Shown here piece by piece: positions 43,835 through 55,700 of a stretch of 64,000 bases of DNA; position 1 is the stretch's first letter; each line of letters begins with the position of its first letter. Origin of the DNA: Pristionchus mayeri. Taxonomy: Eukaryota > Nematoda > Chromadorea > Rhabditida > Neodiplogasteridae. Location: the NCBI GenBank assembly GCA_036245805.1, contig BTRK01000003.1:5766001-5830000 (forward strand), read 5' to 3'. Below the pieces are notes generated by a model that was not told where the DNA came from, made no database searches, and saw only the letters and a program-made list of their open reading frames with translations. The position numbers and the translations under genes were made by a program.

Positions 43835-44650
43835 TTCATCACTCTTAATTCCTAACTAAACAATTCGTTACTATCGATTCCTATTATGGTGAAATTTGTG
43901 CTCACAAACATATGTTCGACTGAATATATATAATTCGACTGATTTTTGAAGAGAGAATGGAGACATAAAAACGAAATATTGGATTATGATAATTACTCTC
44001 CTCACACTCGCGTGCACACGCAAAACGAGTAGAGTTCTCTTTTTGGAAAGCATTGCATCAATTTTGTTGTATCTTCCAGCTCCTTCGCTTTCTTTCGCGA
44101 TATCGTTCCCAATATACAGATGGATGTATCGGAGTTTGTGCTTCTCCAAATTCGCATTCGCCTAGCAATAAGTCCTGTGTGACATGTCCACGATTTACAT
44201 TTGTGTTGTAAGTTTTAGGAACCGCGTCAAATCAATATTAGCAAACGGAGAAGACAATACATTTTAAAAGTTGTGTGAAACTCAAAAACTTCTTTAAAAA
44301 ATAATGTTAAAATTGAAAGTGAATCTCATTATGCCAATAATTGTTAATTAATGATTTCACAGATTTCAGTGTTGCGACATCGAGCTAATAACTACCCTTT
44401 TTTTAAACAGAGATAGAGACAGAGAGAATCAAAATATATCGCATGTGAGTCAGATTCAGAAAGAGATCTTGCAATTTACTGTCCAATCGTTCCCTAGATT
44501 CCTACATTTATGATCAGAGGGCATTGCTCACCAGGGAAAATCACCAACAAACGGCCACTTCCTCTCTTTTGGGAGCTTCTCTCTGTTGGAATCACTCATT
44601 GATTATCCTCGATCATCTCTTCCTCATCTTCCTCTTTCACTCTCTGCCAG
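43835..44650. other. Intergenic, no gene seen
   Basis: AT-rich sequence between the 138-aa and 112-aa genes. The ORF at 43,871-44,149 (-) is open but has no splice, start or family support. The 44,520-44,650 stretch is pyrimidine-rich (TCTTCCTCATCTTCCTC), as often found just before nematode start codons or acting as a trans-splice acceptor region. CCAG directly precedes the ATG at 44,651. Confidence 0.4.
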
Positions 44651-46025
44651 ATGGCCTTCACTCGATACACTCATCCCGTACGACATCACGTGCCTGAGAG
44701 GGACTGGTCGATAGTCAAGGTGCGTTGAGGAGAGATTATTTTACTGTGAGAATAGAAAGCGTAGTCCGTGGTGTGGTGGGCGAGATTTAGTACATTTGTT
44801 TCTAAGCATACGCGGAACATTTTTCCTCCGCGTTCCGCGTATATTTAGAAACAAATGTACTAAATCTCGCCCACCACACCACGGACTACGCTTTCTATTC
44901 TCACAGTACGGTATGTACGTTATACACACTCTCTCACATCTCAACCGAACGGAAGAGTGGGGAAAGCAAAGATACGTTGGCTCTTATAAAATCGTAATTC
45001 CAACAATTATCATTGAGGCAGTTCCGATTCTCGCCATTGTCGGGCCTACACCGGGCAAGCAACAGCTGGATATATTATTCGAGGTAATTCCACAATTGTC
45101 TTTTCATGCTATTATATCAATCGTAGTACAGTAGTGGGGGGCGAGAAAGGATCCCTAAGTAGCTTCGAGCAATCGTCTGACTCTCTTCAGTTTTCACGCT
45201 CTCTCGTCTCTCTGACCGGCGAGAGAGCGTGCTAACTGAAGAGAGTCAGACCATTGCTCGTAGCTTCAGTATATTAGTACTATTACCACTCGACCTGCCC
45301 AGAGAGTGCGTAAAATGAAGTCACAATTGCTTGAATTATAGATTTTTGAACACTATTCTCCTCCAGTTCGCAGTTCCTAGCCTTATTTTGAAAGCAAAAG
45401 ACAATCAGCAACCGAACAATGGTCCGACTCTCTTCAGTTTGCACGCTCTCTCGCCGGTCAGAGAAACAAGAGAGCGTGCAAACTGAAGAGAGTCGGACGA
45501 TTGCTCCATACAACCACATTCGCAGTGTCGTCCGGTTGGAGTCGGAGGAGTCAGCATCACCGAGGAGAAATATAATGTGAGCAGCAATTTACATTCATTC
45601 ATTTGAAATTATTCGCTTATGTTTCATGAATTCGACAGTCTTGAATTTTTTGAAGGAAGTGATATGAATGGCCAAAATCGTATAAAAAACAATAAAAATC
45701 GATTAAATTGTATAGAGAGTGAGCCAAATAAAAGAAGAAAAAATAATGGATATCTCAACTCACTGTCGAGTTCTTCAGGTCCTATCAGACATTGAGGTCG
45801 TCCCAATGAATTGTTCAGCTTTCATTTCCCACAAAAAAAACAGAAGGATAACACGTAAGTGCGGTGAATATTTCATTACGCGTTGACTTGATAATTTGCT
45901 AGGATTTGTGATCAAACACAATATATTTTTTTCACTGTCGTCTCTTTAATAGGATCTGAGTATTAAAAAAATGTTTTCCATAGTCACCTTTCAGATTCGT
46001 GCAACTCTCCATTCTGTCGCGATAA
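44651..46025 (+). CDS. Uncharacterised 112-aa protein between the paralogues
   Basis: Five exons keep one frame: 44651-44719, 44907-45083, 45526-45576, 45844-45854 (an 11-nt microexon) and 45995-46025. Phases are 0, 0, 0 and 2. The product begins MAFTRYTHPVRHHVPERDW, then WGKQRYVGSYKIVIPTIIIE, AVPILAIVGPTPGKQQLDIL, CRPVGVGGVSITEEKYN and a short end NTFVQLSILSR. I do not recognise it. It could be a distant relative of its neighbours, as the exon count and small size agree, but I see no clear sequence match. The acceptor of exon 2 is supplied by the end of an inserted MITE. The microexon and last exon are the least certain part. Two CTCTC-type hairpin MITEs fill most of intron 2. Confidence 0.55.
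44744..44906. mobile_element. Palindromic MITE forming almost the whole intron
   Basis: 163 bp, nearly perfect hairpin, with ends CTGTGAGAATAGAAAGCG and CGCTTTCTATTCTCACAG and TA on both sides (44,742-44,743 and 44,907-44,908). It occupies 163 of the 187 nt of intron 1 of the 112-aa gene, and its terminal CACAG coincides with the predicted 3' splice site. Confidence 0.8.
45166..45511. repeat. Two CTCTC-core hairpin MITEs in one intron
   Basis: 45,166-45,264 and 45,412-45,511 are each about 100-bp hairpins: GAGCAATCGTCTGACTCTC pairs with its inverse ending CATTGCTC, with CGCTCTCTCG at the centre. They differ mainly in the loop. Both lie in intron 2 of the 112-aa gene, and similar copies are scattered in other introns of this window. 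Confidence 0.75.
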
Positions 46026-46329
46026 AGAAGGCAATTGCGCACAATTGCACCAATTCCGTGATCAAATCGAGAGGCGGGACACTGCATCTTCTGGAGACCA
46101 TTGTAGTCTATCTTTGACGTGGAAGAGATTCAAAATTATGCACTCACGTTGTTATGTTATACTATGTGTTCCGATTTGTTAAAAAATGATAATAATCATC
46201 AAATTGGCTTCAAATCACACTTTAATAACGCTTCTTGAGAATGAACCTTCATTGCTCTCCCGCAGCTCATTATGGCGAGAAATCACGTACAAGAAGTCAC
46301 CTCACACCAGCTGTTACATGGCAGCGCTG

Positions 46330-46420
46330 CCAGAGGGGTTTCTCTATATAAAACCCTCTGGCTACCCTCCCCCCCCCCCTGTTCCGAAATCAGCGTGGTG
46401 GGATCCAACGCGTGCGTTGC
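46330..46420 (+). promoter_or_regulatory. Conserved upstream block with hairpin, gene 2
   Basis: CCAGAGGG...CCCTCTGG (46,330-46,361) with CTATATAAAA in its loop, followed by CGAAATCAGCGTGGTGGGA and ACGCGTGCGTTGCG. It matches 41,495-41,585. The loop motif looks like a TATA box, but the other copy lacks it. Confidence 0.55.
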
Positions 46421-46493
46421 GCTTGTGTTGCGGCTGTGCATCAAGCGTCTAGTATTACCTCTTCATTTAGTCACAACTCATCTTCTATCAGCG

Positions 46494-47781
46494 ATGGACG
46501 ACACACCGGTAATGATAAACTTACCTTTCAAATTATTAATAACTAAATACATTAATTAAAATTTAAGTAATTAATAAAAATAATTAAGGAATGGCTTACG
46601 AAGCCGGTCGCTATTCAATCGTTTCTCCTCGCCAACATGAGGTCGGTTCAGATCGAGATCTACTATGATCAGCAAATTTAGTAAGTCTCTAAATATGAAT
46701 TGTACAATTAAATTCGCAATTAGTAGCTGCGGCGTTCTGCAAGAAATGACTTTATTATTCGTGCGTTCGCACCGATCTGACCGTTGAGAAGTCGCATCAT
46801 TTCGCCGTGAAATTATTGTTTTTTTTTAAATGTGTCAAGTCAGAACTTTCGGTGGGATGAGAATTATTTGGTCAAGCCGCCGCTGAAATATCAAATGCTC
46901 ATCCGACCTAGTGGCAGAATGAATGGAACTCATCACCTCACCAATAGTGCGATTCACTATTGTGGCCCCCTTTCTTCACTTTTTAAAGATAAAATAACAA
47001 TGAAAAAATATTTTTGCAGCAAGATGGAAGAGCCGGAGTACGAGCTCGAGGACATCAACAACTTGATCTACTGCTTCAACCGGGAGACCAATTGCATCGA
47101 CTACGATGCAGAAGCGGCCACAGAGTTCGTTGCCTGTGTCGGGGATCAGCGATTTGAGGTAAAGCTAACAAGTTAAAGTCGTTAAGGCCAGGATGGGTTA
47201 TGGTTAGGGATAAGGTTATCGGGGAGGAGAAGTGGTACGCAGTGCTAACAGTTGATATGAGCATGAGAGATATATTTACAATGATTTTAATTCAGGCAAC
47301 CGAAAACTGCCAGAAGGTCGGTTTCTTTCGCATTGGACGAACGATCGGGAACATACTCAAAAGCAGATTTGTATTGCAACAATCGCAGAGGTGAAGAGCT
47401 AGGCTGCTTAGATTAGGCATAGGCTTAGGCTTAGATGACTAGAGTTCGAAATTCGGGCCAACGTCACTTTTTGTGCACAAAATTCGCAATTAGTCGTTGT
47501 GGCCTTCTGCAAGAGTTAGGTCTGAACAAATCCTCATTGCCCACTTTCTCTCGACGATCTACCGGTTGAGAGAGTGCATGCAATGACGAGACGGCGTCCC
47601 GAATTACGAATCGTAAACATATAATGCCGAAATGACTAGAATATGACATTTTGAGATGTGAAGCCAGTGCAATACGAAATACAGATAGAGCTCAAAAATA
47701 ATAATTTTAAAAAAAATTTTCAGGGCAATCGAGAATCCCACGTACACGATGCGAATCTGTGCTTACCAGGGAGAAGAGTAA
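46494..47781 (+). CDS. Uncharacterised 132-aa protein, paralogue 2
   Basis: Five exons in one frame: 46494-46508, 46589-46680, 47020-47158, 47296-47390 and 47724-47781. Phases 0, 2, 0 and 2 are the same as the paralogue at 41,651. The product starts MDDTP and reads EWLTKPVAIQSFLLANM, QIEIYYDQQIY, KMEEPEYELEDINNLIYCFN, VGFFRIGRTIGNILKSRFVL and AIENPTYTMRICAY, ending GEE. Relative to its paralogue it is more diverged at both ends and in the middle of exon 3, while the FFRIGR and AIENPTY blocks are strongly kept. No signal peptide, membrane segment or known domain is recognised. Introns are compact here (80-340 nt) and lack large insertions. It is a likely product of a local duplication that preserved the upstream block. 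Confidence 0.85.
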
Positions 47782-49744
47782 CTCATATTTGAAATTCTGG
47801 CCTACATACTTCTTTGGACATCCATATTATGCTCACACCTATTATTCACCAGCGGGATAGAGATAATATCGGGTCGACTTCCGATGTAAACATATACTAA
47901 AGATGTCTTGTTATTTGACACTTGAATGTATGATCATACATTTATTGATAGATTGCATCTTTGGTCAGCTCGGATCCTCGAATTCTCAATTGTTATTCCA
48001 AACTGTTTATATTTACCTGAATAAACAATTTAATTATTTGTTTAAATATTCATAATTGTTAAGTCTTCCCATGATTAACCATACGATATGGTAAGCATCA
48101 CAAGAAATGGCATCATCATTTTGCACGCTTTCTCATCGGACTAAAGCCGGAGAGTATGCAAAAAATTCAAATTCTGTAATCTCAACTTTTTTTTCTATTA
48201 AAACTACAAAATGAGAATGATGTTCATGGCTTACATGTCGATTGTGGCAAAAACAAATTCATGTTTCATTATCTGATTTGAGTAAGCGTTGACGCGATTT
48301 CGCAGTTCCCACATTTTGTGTTTCACAGCTTTCTAAATTTGATGATGAGAGTACATTGGCTAATACCACCTTCTATCCAATTTCACAAACTTTCAATTCA
48401 CTTGCTCATGATCTGCGATTCTGTTAGTTTGCTAGTATAAATTAGGCGAAGGGATGGCATCGCAAGACATGTCTCTCTTTATTTCTCCATTTTCTCTCGC
48501 CGATCAAGCAGATACGAGAGCACGAAGAAATAAGAGAGTCATTTATTGCGAAGCCATTCCAAGTGGTGATAGCACCCATGCGCGAATAGACTACACTGTG
48601 TTCCTTATGAATCAAATGTGTGCCAACTCTCCTCACTAACCACACTCTATCGTCGGTGTACGGCGTAGCAGGGCACATATTTCTTTCTCCATTCTTTGCG
48701 ATATCTCGCTTATAATAGCGATGAAAGATTACACGAAATGAGGAGAACAATTGGTCGCTTGACGAGAAATGAATTGCGACTCGATAAAATAAGTGTCTTC
48801 ATTTCCTATGTTTGTTCTTTATACCTTTATCTTCATTCAATGCAGTCTCTCGCTTTCTGTGACTGGCTAGTCATCAGTCGGAATTGAAAGACGGGATATT
48901 TGGCATGTGAAAAAATGTTTATCAATGGGAGTGATAAAGTGTGACCGAGGCGCATTCTAGGCGCAGTGTGTCGCGGCACAAGGAGTCACACTTTGCCGAT
49001 GACTTCTCGCTACGGACTCTCCTTTGTATGTGCTCTCTTACCGCACTGACTGTGAGAGATTCTTATTTCCCCGCCCTGATGCAGAACACTCTCAAGATCA
49101 GTATAAATGCGGACGAATTCAAGAATGAAATCGCTCATGTTTGCTCTTGTTCATTCGTTCCACATTAAAAAATATTTTAGGGAAATATAATTTCATTTTA
49201 AGTGGTGAGAAATCTTGGTATTCATTCGAGTCACCCTTTCTTTAAGCTAATTTCTAGTCAACCGGCACCACACATCCCACAACGCGCATGATCTGTGGTA
49301 CCTCTACTTGTCTCTTCTCTCACTTCGTCTATATTTCTCCGCACTTCGATCTACCTATCTTCCTCTCTTTATTACTCTGCCCATGTCTCGTTCCTCTCCC
49401 ACTCTTTCCTTCTCTCTCCCCTCTCTGCCTTCGTCTACCCATGGCCGTCTGCACTTTCCTCATCCTCTCTCGACCCCATGAGTCTTCTTTCCAAATACGA
49501 TTCTATTTTCGTACTAGCCTTCTTGAGACAATGCAGTTCAATTTCTCGCGAATCCCTCTGTCTTAATGGCAAAAATAGTATTGCGAATTGCTCTCTGTCA
49601 TTTTCGAACAAGCACCGCAACACCTTGGGTGCACCTTATCGCGAAGAATACAGGCAATGAAAATGCCGCCAATAAACGTTTGATTCTTCCGCATATCCAA
49701 TTACCTATTTTTTTGTTTAATTGCTAAACAATGAAATTGTAGCA
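47782..49744. other. Intergenic, small hairpins only
   Basis: No exon is supported between the 132-aa gene and the P450. A CTCTC/GAGAG hairpin of about 90 bp lies at 48,455-48,540. The ORFs at 48,454-48,639, 48,941-49,168 and 49,288-49,660 lack start context, splice signals or recognisable motifs. 49,300-49,460 is pyrimidine-rich. Confidence 0.45.
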
Positions 49745-52700
49745 ATGATCGCTCTGCTAGTGGCACTAGCCACAATCGCGGGTGCTCTCTACTTGTAAGT
49801 TTCAATAGTTTGAATTTTTGAAATTGAATTTATTGTCCGGGTGTGCTTCAGTAAGCCCGTAAGATGAATTCGGAATCAAAGTAATTGATTGTCTCTGGGT
49901 TCCTCGCAGAAAAAAAAAAGGAAAAATTGTTTGTATATTCTAAAAGTCCGTCGGCGTTGGAGGAAAAAAATATCACGTTAAATCAAAATCATGCTCACTT
50001 CAGCTACTTCCTCCACCGCTCCTCGTACTTCACCCGACGCGGTCTTCCCCAAGTGCCCATTCGATCTTTGATCTTTGGCAGTTCGCCCGATCTCTTCAGC
50101 AAGGCCAATCCTAGGTTTTTCAAGCTGGAAGAATGGACGAAGGTCAGGAAACACTTGCTTTTTTTGATTATGTCTGAAACTTTTTTTCCGCGAAGCTTAG
50201 CAAATAATATTATAACGAACGAAGTTTTCTCTTGATGTTCTCATAAATTCTAAGGGGAACATTTGCTTTTATTAAAATTAGGAGATATAGTGACTACCTC
50301 TCTCTCTGTGGATTGAAATAACGCCCCTTGATTTCCAATCGATTCATCAGTAAAGTAAAAACAACTTTTGTCACTTTCAGAAATATGGAAAGACCTACGG
50401 AGTCATGGAGGGCGCGACACGGATGGTGATCACTTCGGACCTTGAGGTGAGCAAACAGTTGGTGTCTTGGCAAGATATCGTGATGTCGCGTACCATCTTT
50501 TCATTCAGAAATGGTATTTTAAAAATCTTTATGCATTGTAATCATAATGTATCTCGCAATTTTGGATCAATTTACACCAGAAATTATACCATTTTCAGCT
50601 TGTCAACGAGGTCTTCATCAAGCAATTCGACAATTTCTACTCGAGAAAGGTATTCAGTTTTTGTATCATTATTAACCTCTTTCTGCTACAACGTGCCCTC
50701 ATTCCACACATTACACATGTTTTAATTACATCGAGATAAGCATACCAATTGGCTAGATATTATCGTCGTCAGTTCGATAGAGAGCGCTCAAGTAGTAGAG
50801 TAAAGAGGAGCCTTCCCAAATTTCCTCTCGTATTCTCATCCTTATCGCTATTCTGGTAGGGAAAAATTACGACGACTCTAACAATATTCTAGGGAAAATA
50901 ACTTGAAAAAAAGTTAATTATAGTTCTGAGTAATCGGAAAGTCGAATAATTGTCAAAGACGATTGTTCAATTTGTTTGAAGGTTTGTTGAAGCATATTTT
51001 GCCGTAAGAATGATAAAATGCAATTTTCTTAGCGAAGTGGATGGAGCTTGCGGCCTCTACGTTGCTCGACAATCCAATTATTCCAGGGTCCGATTCTCGG
51101 TGCTGATGTCGACAAAGGCCAGCGCATCCACCTCTTTCTGGCGAGAGGCGCCAGATGGAAGAGATTGAGGTAGGCAGTTTAGGGTATGATTCAATACGAT
51201 AGACGAAGATAAACTAATCAATTAGGTATGGATTCGCTTGAAATGAAAATGTTGTCAAAACAATAGCAATTAGTCGTTGATGCGTTAAGCAAAACATCGT
51301 ACCTTCCTTGCGCGATGAGCCAGGTGAAAGAGACTGAGGTAGGAATTCCCCATTAGGAAATCGAAATTTTGCGCAGAGATTTCGCAATTAGTCGTTGTGG
51401 TCGTTTCTGCAAGAAATTGCCTCTCTTCGTGATTCATTATCTCGCTTTTTCTCGAGATTAGGGCTCCGGACTTGGTCGTAATTGGGCATCTTTTAAATCA
51501 GTTTCAGATATGTTTCATGTGCGCTATATATGCATACTATATATTGTGCATGAAACATATCCGAAAATGATTCAAATCTGCCCAATTACGCCCAATTCCG
51601 GAACCCTACTCGAGATACTTCCTTGCGAATTCGTGACAATAACGTGGCATAGTGAACGAACTAGTGGCGATCTGCTCGTGACGGATTGGTAATAAATGAC
51701 GTTATGTAGAAAGGTTTGTGTAGAAACGAAAGAGAAAACGCAACAATAAGAGATCCATTTCTTGCGGAGCCATCTGCATTATTTCGGTTCAACCAGAAAC
51801 GGATCATTTGCAGAATTTTGTTAAGTTATATATGAAAATATTTGCCGACTCGATAATAATTATTGTTTTCTACGTTCAAGGATGTTCCAAGGGAGCACTA
51901 TCTAAGAACGTTTTGCAATATACTTTAAAAATATGTGAAACATATTTCTTTCCGATCACTCGTGGAAGCGGTTAATTTGGGTCATCGGTTCTGTCAAAGA
52001 TCTGTGAGAGTGGGGATGTTTTCTCAATAACTGAAATAACTCACATCTTTCTGACTACACTCTCAACGGTTTAACGGGCGTCAGATAACTCAAAAGACGA
52101 CAGTCATTTATTGCAGTACGCCACAAGGATAAATTGAAAAAATACAATCTAAATTTAGAGAGTCATTTCTAGCGAACTCATCCCCATTTTTACGGCATGC
52201 GGAAACATGATTTAGACAATTTTTTTGAATTCATTATTTCTTTGATTTTTTTCTAAAATGATCCCGACAAAAACTAGTGGACTGACTGCATGGATGCATT
52301 TGTATTTACACTGTAACCAATTCGATTTTTTAGAGATTATTTTCCAGAAATTTTGCGCAAATAGATCAATACCCGAAATTTAATCGTCATTAATTAAAAA
52401 TCGTTTGAATATTCACTTATTTTGATCGGTGTATTTTAGAAACATCTCCGCGCCCTCCTTCTCCATCTCGGCCCTCAAGAAGATCCGGCCGATTGTCGAA
52501 GATTCAGTACTAAATATGGTCAAGATCATGGAGGAACGGCATCTGGATGGAGGAGCATTCAACATTCACGAGTATGTTTTGCTGGATTACGGACGGGTTT
52601 GCAAAAAATGACTTATCATCTTCCATGCTGTCTCATCCAAATGAACAATGAAAGAGCACGCGGAATGCGAAGAATCATGCACTGCAGATTATTCGCATTT

Positions 52701-55700
52701 TTTAAAAAATGTCGAATCTTGCAAAATCGAAAAAAATTGAAAAAAACTCAGTTTCTACTGCGAGTACACGATGGATACGATCGGTCGGCTGGTGATGGGC
52801 CAGAAGGAGTCACTGTACTTCAGAAACCCGAGGGTGGAAGTGGTGAAGAAGGTGAGGGTACTGTAGGTGGCGGTGGCTAGGTTACGGTAGCTAGGATACG
52901 GCACTGTTGGTTACGGAATTTTTACGGCACAGCACGTTTTGTACTGCAGAAACCCGAGAGTGGTGAAGAAGGTGAGGGTACTGTGGGTTACGGTAGTTTA
53001 AAGTTATAAAAATCATCGTGTAGTTTAGGGATCAACGAGTATAGATTTAGCGCCATTGAGAGGATACCACATGTCTTTATGGAATTAGAGATCATCGAAA
53101 ACTTCTCTTCGGTTTTTCATCATTTTCTTGTCCAAGACATCCCAGAAATGTTTCACTATGCCCATAAACTATCGACGGCAACCAGTTATGCAGTTCATGT
53201 ACGATACATATTAGTTTTAAAAAACAAACAAAAAAATAAAAAAAACATCCTCTCCTTGGAGGTTACATTGCACGTAGACCGACGAGAAAACAGTAACAGT
53301 AAATTTGAAAGTGAAAAAATTGCAGATCTTCCTACGCGACTTCGACGTGCCTTTCGTGCATCTTCGCTACGCCTTCCCATGGCTGACGCCCGTGATCAGG
53401 AAGATCGTGCAGACCGTGAGGAATATGGATGGCTTTGAAATAAATGAATCTCTAAATTAAAATTTTAACGCAAAATTCTGAATTAGGCGTTGCGGCGTTC
53501 TGCAAGAAATTACTATCGTCATTATGGGTGCTCTCTTGAATGTATGGCTGGTGAGAGAGCACGCACAATGAAGAGAGTCGTCTCGATTGTGAGACAGGAA
53601 TTGGATTGTAAGAGTGGTCATAATCTATGAAATAAGCAACTGTGTATAATGTAAAATCGGTGAAATATGATTAAAATGCTACACTCACTGAGTACTACAT
53701 GTTTGCACATTTAGGATGATTTCGATTTTTGGTCTAGTGCCAAGCGTGTCTACAAATATGTTTACTGAGTCAAAAAACTCTCATAAAACATTGCTGAGTA
53801 GGAGCCATGTTATACAAACAATTATAATATCTCTTTTTTTTTATTTTTGCAGCTGCCCTCTCCCCTCACGAGCGGCTTCTTCCGTCTGCGTGGCGAGATT
53901 CACAAGGCCGTCGAGCAGCGCATGAAGATGCGGGTTCGTCCTCATCTAACCCTATCGCTACTATCATGCGCCGTCTGTGTTTTAAAAAGCGGTTCACCAC
54001 ATGCTTTGGTCTAGTCATTCTGCATGTCGTAAGTCGTGATGGAGAGACAGAGAGGGCTCATCGTAGACGAAGGGTCGTTGTATTCCAGGAGTCGAATCCG
54101 TCCCTCGACGACGAGGACTTTATCGACCTCTTCCTCAACGCGTACGACGACGAAGCAGAGATCGGAACGGAGGGAGAGTTCAGACTTAGCGAGGCGAAGG
54201 TGAAAAACTGAAAATTCGACGGTAACTGGCTCGAACCCGCAATAGGGTCGCGCGCGCGCGTTACGCCCTAATTATATGGCTATCCTTTAGCAGTAAAGGA
54301 TCTCACAGTAGGGAACAATGTGTTATTATTATCATTTTTGCAGTCGGTTCAGCACTGTTTAAAAGTCCTCGTTCTGGCATTTACTTCACACCTGAAACAT
54401 ATTTCGTTTCCACTGATTTGTTTGCATGTACAAGCAAATTAGTGCACAACAAATCCAGCATTGTTCGTAATTAGGGTCATTGTCTCTTCAGCACTTGGTC
54501 GGATGAGGACTATGACCTCATGCCGCATTTTCATAGTACTCATCCGCCCTAGTGCCCTCTTCACTGCATACGTCCTCTCGACGGTTTGAGCTACGAGAAA
54601 GTGTATGGAAACCAAGACATAACAGTGCATTCGTCTAAGAATGGCATAATTTTCGAGAAATCCGGTACAGCAAAAAGGGCACCCTCTTTCGATTTCTATA
54701 CTTTTCATGTTTCAGAATGTCTAATTAGCATAATTTCGCATGCTCAATTATAATTACCCAAATAACGAACTCAAGTATACAAGTTTTTCATTGTCGACAT
54801 CTGCCCGTATCGATGAAAGCAAGAACGAGCGTGGGAGAGTAAGAAGAGAGAGCGAGTTTATTGATAAATATGAAAAAAAATCCTTGCTGTTCCTTCCAAT
54901 TTCCACATACAAGTAGTGCTTCGTAGACATGTGCATCGATTAATAGTGAGGGAGTGATTAGAGTGAAATAGCCGAATGTGAGGAAACAGACATCAATCTT
55001 GAAAAGATAATATCAGTGCGTTCGCCTAAGAATCGCAGATTTTGATCTGAAAAAAGAGACAAAAAGAGACATAGCCCATGAATCCTCTATCGATTTATGT
55101 GTTTGAATTGACTTGAAAAAATTAATTACCTTAATTAATGATTTTACCAAGTTAGGTCATTTCAAACATTTGTAACTTACTGGAATCGAACTCAAATTTG
55201 CTCAAAACTTGGTTGTAGACTAATGTTGACATGCTGAATCGATCGCTGTCAATAGTTTGTTCAAATTCACAAGTTTATATATTTTCAAGAAATTTTGAAA
55301 AAAATGTCTCGATATAGAACAATTAGTTCTTTTATTCAATAAAATTGGTGTATTTTTTCCGCTGGAATCTCTGACAGTTCATTGTTTAAAGCTGACTTCT
55401 TTTGTTTTACTCCACTACTGAAACATATTTTTTTCCTTCCACCGATTTTGATTTCAATTCATTAGACAAAAAAGAGAACTGACGAAATTATGCGGATTTT
55501 ACAGTGACTGTGTGCTCTCTCACCCGTCCAAATGTGGACGGGTGAGGTGAGACAGCAGGGATAATGAAGGCACTCATATCTTGGAGAAGGCCGCAACTAC
55601 TAATTAAAAATTTCCTGCACAAAATTGTCATTCAGCCTTTCCTTGAGCAGCCTACTCTCGGATCGAATTTTGTGCAACCGAGACTGATGCTATTTCAGGT

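Noticed and set aside
48454..49660. ORFs of 60-120 codons between the 132-aa gene and the P450
   Set aside because: No splice context, paralogue or protein-like composition; one lies in a hairpin MITE and others in pyrimidine-rich DNA.
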